Shown here: in pieces, positions 6,165-8,998 of the stretch | How the letters are laid out: each line of letters begins with the position of its first letter | How positions within the stretch are numbered: position 1 is the first letter of the stretch | Assembly (NCBI GenBank): GCA_023432005.1 | Contig: JAEYVF010000144.1 | Span: 1-8,998, forward strand | Direction of reading: 5' to 3' | From: Actinomycetes bacterium | GTDB taxonomy: Bacteria > Actinomycetota > Actinomycetes > Actinomycetales > Microbacteriaceae | Length of the DNA stretch: 8,998 nt | Notes under the pieces: model-generated | Database searches by the model: none | What the model saw: the letters and a program-made list of their open reading frames with translations, nothing else | Told to the model about the DNA's origin: nothing | Made by a program: the position numbers and the translations under genes

Positions 6165-6170
6165 TATCGT
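6165..6170 (+). promoter_or_regulatory. -10 box for leaderless rhodanese mRNA
   Basis: TATCGT, then GAGCGC, then the GTG start. The geometry is the same as for tesB and the channel gene, and there is no Shine-Dalgarno. It is divergent from the channel promoter within a 60-bp gap. Confidence 0.55.
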
Positions 6171-6176
6171 GAGCGC

Positions 6177-6479
6177 GTGCAACTCATCGAACCCGCCGAG
6201 CTCGCCGCCATCGACGGCGCCGTCATCATCGATGTGCGTCAGCCCGAGGAGTACGAGGCGGCCCATGTCGCGGGCTCGCGGCTCGTGCCCCTCGGCGAGC
6301 TCGTCGAGCGGATGGGCGAGCTGCCGACCGACGGCACGCTCTACCTCCTGTGCCGCTCGGGGGCGCGCAGCGCGCAGGCGACCGCCTACCTCGAGGCGCA
6401 GGGCTTCGACGCCGTCAACGTGAACGGCGGCATCATCGCGTGGCACGAGGCCGGCCTGCCGATCGTGCAGCCCGACTGA
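6177..6479 (+). CDS. Single-domain rhodanese (sulfurtransferase)
   Basis: A 100-residue protein, the normal size for a stand-alone rhodanese of the GlpE/PspE type. It has no signal peptide, so it should be cytosolic. IIDVRQPEEYEAAHVAGSRL (17-36) is the classic first motif. The active-site loop is LLCRSGARSA (57-66), with Cys59 as the persulfide-carrying residue and Arg60 and Arg64 in the loop. NVNGGIIAWHEAGLPI (81-96) closes the fold. The start is GTG 6177, with the conserved N-terminus MQLIEPAELAAI. The frame stays open far upstream, but that is antisense to the channel gene. The sulfur acceptor is unknown; the genes around it give no clear partner. Confidence 0.9.
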   Translation: MQLIEPAELAAIDGAVIIDVRQPEEYEAAHVAGSRLVPLGELVERMGELPTDGTLYLLCRSGARSAQATAYLEAQGFDAVNVNGGIIAWHEAGLPIVQPD

Positions 6480-6492
6480 TCGCCGCGGTCAG
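6476..6492. terminator. Convergent hairpin containing both stop codons
   Basis: CTGATCG (6476-6482) pairs with CGGTCAG (6486-6492) with one G-T wobble and a three-base loop. It contains the TGA of the rhodanese (6477-6479) and the TGA of effector B (TCA at 6489-6491), facing each other. There is no T-tract. Confidence 0.45.
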
Positions 6493-7280
6493 CGCGCGAC
6501 GACCTCGAGCACGCCCATGAGGCTGAGGGCGTTGATGAGCGTGCGTGTGGGCTCGACGGAGCGGCCCGTGAAGTTCGCGAGCTGCTCGATCGTGAAGATG
6601 CCGTTGCTGAGCATCGCGGCCTGACGCAGCGGGTCGGTCTCGGGTTCGAAGCCGCCGAGCTGCGGCCAGCGCGCGAGCCGGTAGGCCTGACCGGGCTGCA
6701 GCCACGGGGCCAGCTCGTCGGCGAACGCGGCGAAGCCCATCTTCCACAGGAGCCCGTCGAGCGAGGCGCCCGGCAGCTCGAACGGCGCGGGAGTCGAGGC
6801 GTCGGCGATGCGCGCCGAGACGGCGACGGCCGAGGGCTCGGCGGGGAAGCGGTCGAGACCGAGGTCCCACGAGAAGGCGTTGTGGCGCAGGTCGATCACG
6901 AGGCCCGGGTGGCCGGCCACGTCGACGTCGAGGATGGTGGGCACGCCCGCCTGGCGCATCGAGACGATCGTGAGAGCGGCGCCGCTCCAGCCCTGGACCG
7001 CGCCGTCGGCGCTTCCCGCGGGGAGGGCCGCGGGGCCGGCGGGGGCGGCGGGCTTCGGCGTCGGCGGCACGACGGGCTCACCCGCCTCCGCCTGGGGGAT
7101 CACGGTCTCGGCGGCCTGCGGCGGCTCCGGCTCGGCGAACACCGTGCGGGCCTGCTGCTCGCGGAGCGGGCGGCGCGCCTCGGAGGTGTGCTCGGCCCAG
7201 CCCTGGCCGTCCCACCAGCGCAGCTGGGGGAGCCCGAGCGGGTCGGGGTACCAGCCGGCGGGGGTCTGTCGCTCGTCCAT
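6489..7280 (-). CDS. DUF2510 protein with GTPase-cluster effector domain (effector B)
   Basis: A 263-residue soluble protein in three parts. Residues 6-32 are a DUF2510 domain (TPAGWYPDPLGLPQLRWWDG, then QGWAEHT), a short Trp-rich module common in actinobacteria and of unknown role. Residues 45-95 are a Pro/Ala/Glu-rich linker. Residues 96-263 match effector A over their whole length: GWSGAALTIVSM (97-108), PGLVIDLRHNAFSWDLGLDR (125-144), PFELPGASLDGLLWKMG (166-182), AYRLARWPQL (199-208). They end in a helix-turn-helix-like part (GIFTIEQLANFTGRSVEPTR, then TLINALSLMGVLEV). The start is the ATG at 7278-7280, since residues upstream do not belong to DUF2510. It lies 116 nt after the roadblock gene on the same strand. 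Function is inferred from context only: an output or adaptor of the GTPase. Confidence 0.8.
   Translation of the reverse strand: MDERQTPAGWYPDPLGLPQLRWWDGQGWAEHTSEARRPLREQQARTVFAEPEPPQAAETVIPQAEAGEPVVPPTPKPAAPAGPAALPAGSADGAVQGWSGAALTIVSMRQAGVPTILDVDVAGHPGLVIDLRHNAFSWDLGLDRFPAEPSAVAVSARIADASTPAPFELPGASLDGLLWKMGFAAFADELAPWLQPGQAYRLARWPQLGGFEPETDPLRQAAMLSNGIFTIEQLANFTGRSVEPTRTLINALSLMGVLEVVAR
6507..6524. repeat. Longest exact match noted between the two effector paralogues, copy 1
   Basis: GAGCACGCCCATGAGGCT here is identical to 8445-8462, at an offset of 1938 bp. It encodes SLMGVL, near the C-terminus of both effectors. The similarity continues, with mismatches, through the paralogous domains (about 6505-6990 versus 8443-8930), so it reflects gene duplication and not an inserted element. 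Confidence 0.7.
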
Positions 7281-7324
7281 GTGGTGGTTCCGGGTCGCGG
7301 GTGACCGCGCCGGGCGGCGGCGGT

Positions 7325-7343
7325 CGGCGCGCATGGCGCGCCG
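7325..7343 (-). promoter_or_regulatory. Perfect hairpin in the leader of effector B
   Basis: An 8-bp perfect stem, CGGCGCGC (7325-7332) with GCGCGCCG (7336-7343), and a three-base loop. It lies between the putative -10 box at 7349-7354 and the start at 7280. If that box is used, the mRNA would begin at about 7342, so the hairpin would be at its very 5' end. Confidence 0.4.
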
Positions 7344-7348
7344 CATCG

Positions 7349-7354
7349 AGGATA
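7349..7354 (-). promoter_or_regulatory. Putative -10 box of effector B
   Basis: TATCCT on the minus strand fits TAnnnT and would give effector B a promoter of its own with a leader of about 62 nt. No -35 is seen, and read-through from the upstream operon is equally possible. Confidence 0.3.
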
Positions 7355-7378
7355 GCGGAGTGCGGCTCATCGCCGCGT

Positions 7379-7394
7379 GCCCTCTTTGAGGGGC
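7379..7394 (-). terminator. Weak hairpin after the roadblock gene
   Basis: On the minus strand GCCCCTC and GAGGGC pair with one bulged C around the loop AAA, 3 nt after the roadblock stop. The stem is only 6 bp and has no T-tract. It may reduce transcription into effector B or protect the 3' end. Confidence 0.35.
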
Positions 7395-7396
7395 GT

Positions 7397-7795
7397 TCAG
7401 CTCTGCGGCCAGGCCTCGGCGAGGCGCACGGATGCCGCCTCCAGATCCGCGAGCTCCTCGGCTCCCGGCGGTTCGTCGAACACCGCGACGATCGCGCACG
7501 GCCGGGAGCCCACGCGACGCACCACGACGGCGCCCTCGCTCGCGACGAGCTGCACGTGATCGGTCGTGCCGATGCGCAGCTCGCGCACCACGGCATCCGT
7601 GAGCGCCTGCAGGGTGCTCGCCATGCTCGCGAGGCGTTCGCCCGAGCCGGCCTGCGGGATGCGCGAGATCGTGAAGCCGTCGTCGGTGAGCACCGAGGCC
7701 GCGCGGACCATGCGGCACGCCGCGGCGAGCCCGGCGAGCGCCGCGCTCGCGGCGGAGACGATCGCGGGGTCGCGGTGCGGGGCGAGCGTCGTCAT
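7397..7795 (-). CDS. Roadblock/LC7 domain protein (MglB/CvnB-like)
   Basis: A 132-residue single roadblock/LC7 domain. These proteins form dimers and act with Ras-like GTPases as activators or scaffolds (MglB for MglA; CvnB in Streptomyces conservons). The usual order is visible: a first helix (about 10-28), strands in ASVLTDDGFTISRIP (33-47), the long central helix GERLASMASTLQALTDAVVR (52-71), then strands HVQLVASEGAVVVRRV (80-95) and PCAIVAVF (99-106), and a last helix ELADLEAASVRLAEAWPQ (114-131). The ATG (7793-7795) overlaps the stop of the GTPase gene as ATGA, with a GGGGG run just upstream, so the pair should be translated together. This strongly supports it being the partner of that GTPase. 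Whether it has GAP activity cannot be told. Confidence 0.87.
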   Translation of the reverse strand: MTTLAPHRDPAIVSAASAALAGLAAACRMVRAASVLTDDGFTISRIPQAGSGERLASMASTLQALTDAVVRELRIGTTDHVQLVASEGAVVVRRVGSRPCAIVAVFDEPPGAEELADLEAASVRLAEAWPQS

Positions 7796-8343
7796 CGTGC
7801 CCCCGCGAGCGCCTGGCGCGTCTCGATGTCGGCGATGAGCGAGAGCAGGAGCGTGCGCATCTGCTCCTGGTCGCGCGCGTCGACCGCGAACACGGGGGTC
7901 ACGCGGTCAGGCAGCACGGCCCGTGCCGTCGCGACGATCTGATCGCCGATGTCGGTGCGCTGGATGTCGTAGCGGGTCACGCCGACCACGACGCCGCCGC
8001 GCTCGGCGAGTCCCGCGAACGCCGTGAGGTGCTCGTGCACGTGGCGCTCGGGCTCGGGGGCGTCGGCGTTGACGAGCACGATGAGACCCATCGCGCGCTC
8101 CTGCAGGATCTCCCACATGAAGTCGAAGCGAGCCTGGCCGGGAACGCCGTAGAGGCGCACCTTGTCGGGATCGAGGTCGATCTCGCCGTAGTCGAGGCCG
8201 ACGGTCGTCGTGGGCTTGTCGACGCTGTCCCGGTCGGAGTTGACGGCCTCGGTCGAGACGACCTCGATCTCGCTCAGGGAGCCGATGGCCGTGGTCTTGC
8301 CCGCGCCCATGGGCCCGGCGAAGAGGATGACGTACTCCGCCAT
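7792..8343 (-). CDS. MglA/CvnD-like small GTPase
   Basis: A 183-residue Ras-like P-loop protein of the bacterial group often named 'ATP/GTP-binding protein' (COG2229-like). The P-loop is GPMGAGKTT (10-18). A switch I candidate is KPTTTVGLDYGE (43-54). Switch II is YGVPGQARFDFMW (65-77), where the usual Asp of DxxG is Gly66 but Pro-Gly-Gln is kept. The base-recognition motif is degenerate: VTRYD (122-126) in place of NKxD, keeping only Asp126. The start is the ATG at 8341-8343, which overlaps the stop of effector A (TGATG), so translation is probably coupled; GGATGG lies a little upstream. The frame is open further upstream, but that is a shadow of effector A. Likely cytosolic, cycling with the roadblock protein encoded directly after it. 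Confidence 0.87.
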   Translation of the reverse strand: MAEYVILFAGPMGAGKTTAIGSLSEIEVVSTEAVNSDRDSVDKPTTTVGLDYGEIDLDPDKVRLYGVPGQARFDFMWEILQERAMGLIVLVNADAPEPERHVHEHLTAFAGLAERGGVVVGVTRYDIQRTDIGDQIVATARAVLPDRVTPVFAVDARDQEQMRTLLLSLIADIETRQALAGAR

Positions 8344-8998
8344 CACGCCATCCGGAAGCGCCGCCGCAGCCGCTGGAAGAGGCTGCCCTCGCCGAGCGCG
8401 CCTGCCGCGAGCTGCGGCGAGACCGTCGCGGCGTCGGCGACGCCGAGCACGCCCATGAGGCTCAGGGCGTTGACGAGCGTCCGCGTCGTCTCGACGCCCC
8501 GGCCGGACAGCCCGGCGAGCTGCTCGAGCGTGAGCATGGTGTTGGCGAGCATGGCGGTCTGGCGGATGTGGTCGGTCTCGGGCTGCAGCGAGGTCCAGTT
8601 GGGCCAGCGGGTGAGCCAGTACGCCTGCCCGTCCTCCAGCCACGGCGCGAGCCTCTCGGGGAAGGCGGCGCGACCGACCTTCCACAGCAGCTCGTCGAGG
8701 CTCCTCCCGGGCAGCTCGAACGGGGGCGGCGTGCCGCCGCCGACGAGCTCGACCGACACGACGACGCCGGTCGGGTGCTCGGGGAAGCGCTCGAGGTCGA
8801 GCACCCAGTCGTAGGCCTGATGCCGCGGATCGATGCGGATGCTGGGGTGGTTGGCCACACCGAGCTCGATGAGCATCGGCACGCGCGTCGCCTGCACCGA
8901 GTGCAGGGTCAGCGCCGCGCCCGCCCAGCCGAGCTCCGGCGCCGCGCTCGTGCCGGCGGGGAGGGCCGACTGGCCGCTCGCGTACTGCGCTCCACCGC
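8343..8998 (-). CDS. GTPase-cluster effector paralogue A (5' end outside window)
   Basis: 217 residues are visible; the reading frame stays open to the window edge, and the alignment with effector B runs past any start inside the window, so the gene is truncated here. From GWAGAALTLHS it aligns without large gaps to effector B: PSIRIDPRHQAYDWVLDLER, PFELPGRSLDELLWKVG, AYWLTRWPNW, then MLTLEQLAGLSGRGVETTR and TLVNALSLMGVLGV. The 20-odd residues before that (ASGQSALPAGT and around) resemble the linker of B, so a DUF2510 domain may lie outside the window. Unlike B it has a C-terminal extension ending GSLFQRLRRRFRMA, a basic amphipathic helix that could bind membrane or nucleic acid. Its TGA overlaps the ATG of the GTPase, which makes it the first visible gene of a tightly coupled operon. 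Role unknown. Confidence 0.8.
   Translation of the reverse strand, partial: GGAQYASGQSALPAGTSAAPELGWAGAALTLHSVQATRVPMLIELGVANHPSIRIDPRHQAYDWVLDLERFPEHPTGVVVSVELVGGGTPPPFELPGRSLDELLWKVGRAAFPERLAPWLEDGQAYWLTRWPNWTSLQPETDHIRQTAMLANTMLTLEQLAGLSGRGVETTRTLVNALSLMGVLGVADAATVSPQLAAGALGEGSLFQRLRRRFRMA

Noticed and set aside
5583..6176. Upstream extension of the rhodanese frame
   Set aside because: Asp/Glu/Arg-rich translation antisense to the channel gene; the rhodanese domain begins right after GTG 6177.
7281..7718. N-terminal extension of effector B through the roadblock gene
   Set aside because: The extension is Arg/Ala/His-rich and shadows the roadblock gene; DUF2510 domains usually lie at the N-terminus, as they do with the start at 7280.
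8344..8685. N-terminal extension of the GTPase frame
   Set aside because: It overlaps effector A in another frame; the P-loop is correctly placed at residues 10-18 when starting at 8343.
7301..8814. Long plus-strand open frames opposite the GTPase/roadblock cluster (7301-7942 and 8029-8814)
   Set aside because: No start signals, Arg/Asp/His/Gly-rich antisense composition and no recognisable domain.
1..8998. tRNA, rRNA, CRISPR, insertion-sequence or phage attachment features
   Set aside because: No cloverleaf-like sequence, regularly spaced repeats, transposase-like protein or terminal repeats were found; base composition is even across the window.

Overview
The window is very GC-rich (over 70% by eye) and densely coded, with GTG as well as ATG starts and many GGATGC/GCATCC words. 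This fits a high-GC actinobacterium, most likely Microbacteriaceae. Group II truncated haemoglobin, TesB, EttA, DUF2510 and MglA/roadblock-type genes all fit an actinobacterial chromosome. I see no mobile elements, rRNA, tRNA or CRISPR, and no stretch over 120 bases without a gene except where convergent or divergent control regions lie.

Layout. 1-245 (+) is the end of ettA (ABC-F translation factor). A tight double hairpin follows at 239-311, then a FadM/YbgC-like hotdog thioesterase at 325-807 (+). Next is a four-helix membrane protein (DUF6069-like) at 905-1327 (+), convergent with TesB acyl-CoA thioesterase II at 1338-2231 (-). TesB diverges from an unrecognised 230-residue protein at 2283-2975 (+), which is convergent with a 551-residue KsdD-like FAD-binding dehydrogenase at 2989-4644 (-). 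Upstream of that on the same strand are the truncated haemoglobin GlbO (4687-5112) and a small MscS-type channel (5109-6116), which overlap by 4 nt. The channel diverges from a single-domain rhodanese at 6177-6479 (+).

The right end (6489-8998, all minus) is the most interesting part. It reads, in transcription order, effector A (5' end outside the window), an MglA/CvnD-like small GTPase, a roadblock/LC7 protein and effector B. The first three genes overlap by 1-4 nt. A and B are paralogues with a shared domain ending in a helix-turn-helix-like segment, and B carries an N-terminal DUF2510. This looks like a GTPase/roadblock switch with two dedicated paralogous output proteins. It resembles Streptomyces conservons and Myxococcus MglAB but lacks the histidine kinase of the conservons within view. 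I do not recognise it as a characterised system.

Regulation seen directly: three genes (tesB, the MscS channel, rhodanese) have a TAnnnT -10 box exactly six bases before the start codon and no Shine-Dalgarno, which predicts leaderless mRNAs. Two convergent junctions (1320-1346 and 6476-6492) form hairpins whose two arms contain the facing stop codons. The metabolic genes (two thioesterases, a flavin dehydrogenase) suggest acyl-CoA or lipid/steroid-like chemistry, but nothing in the window ties them into one pathway.
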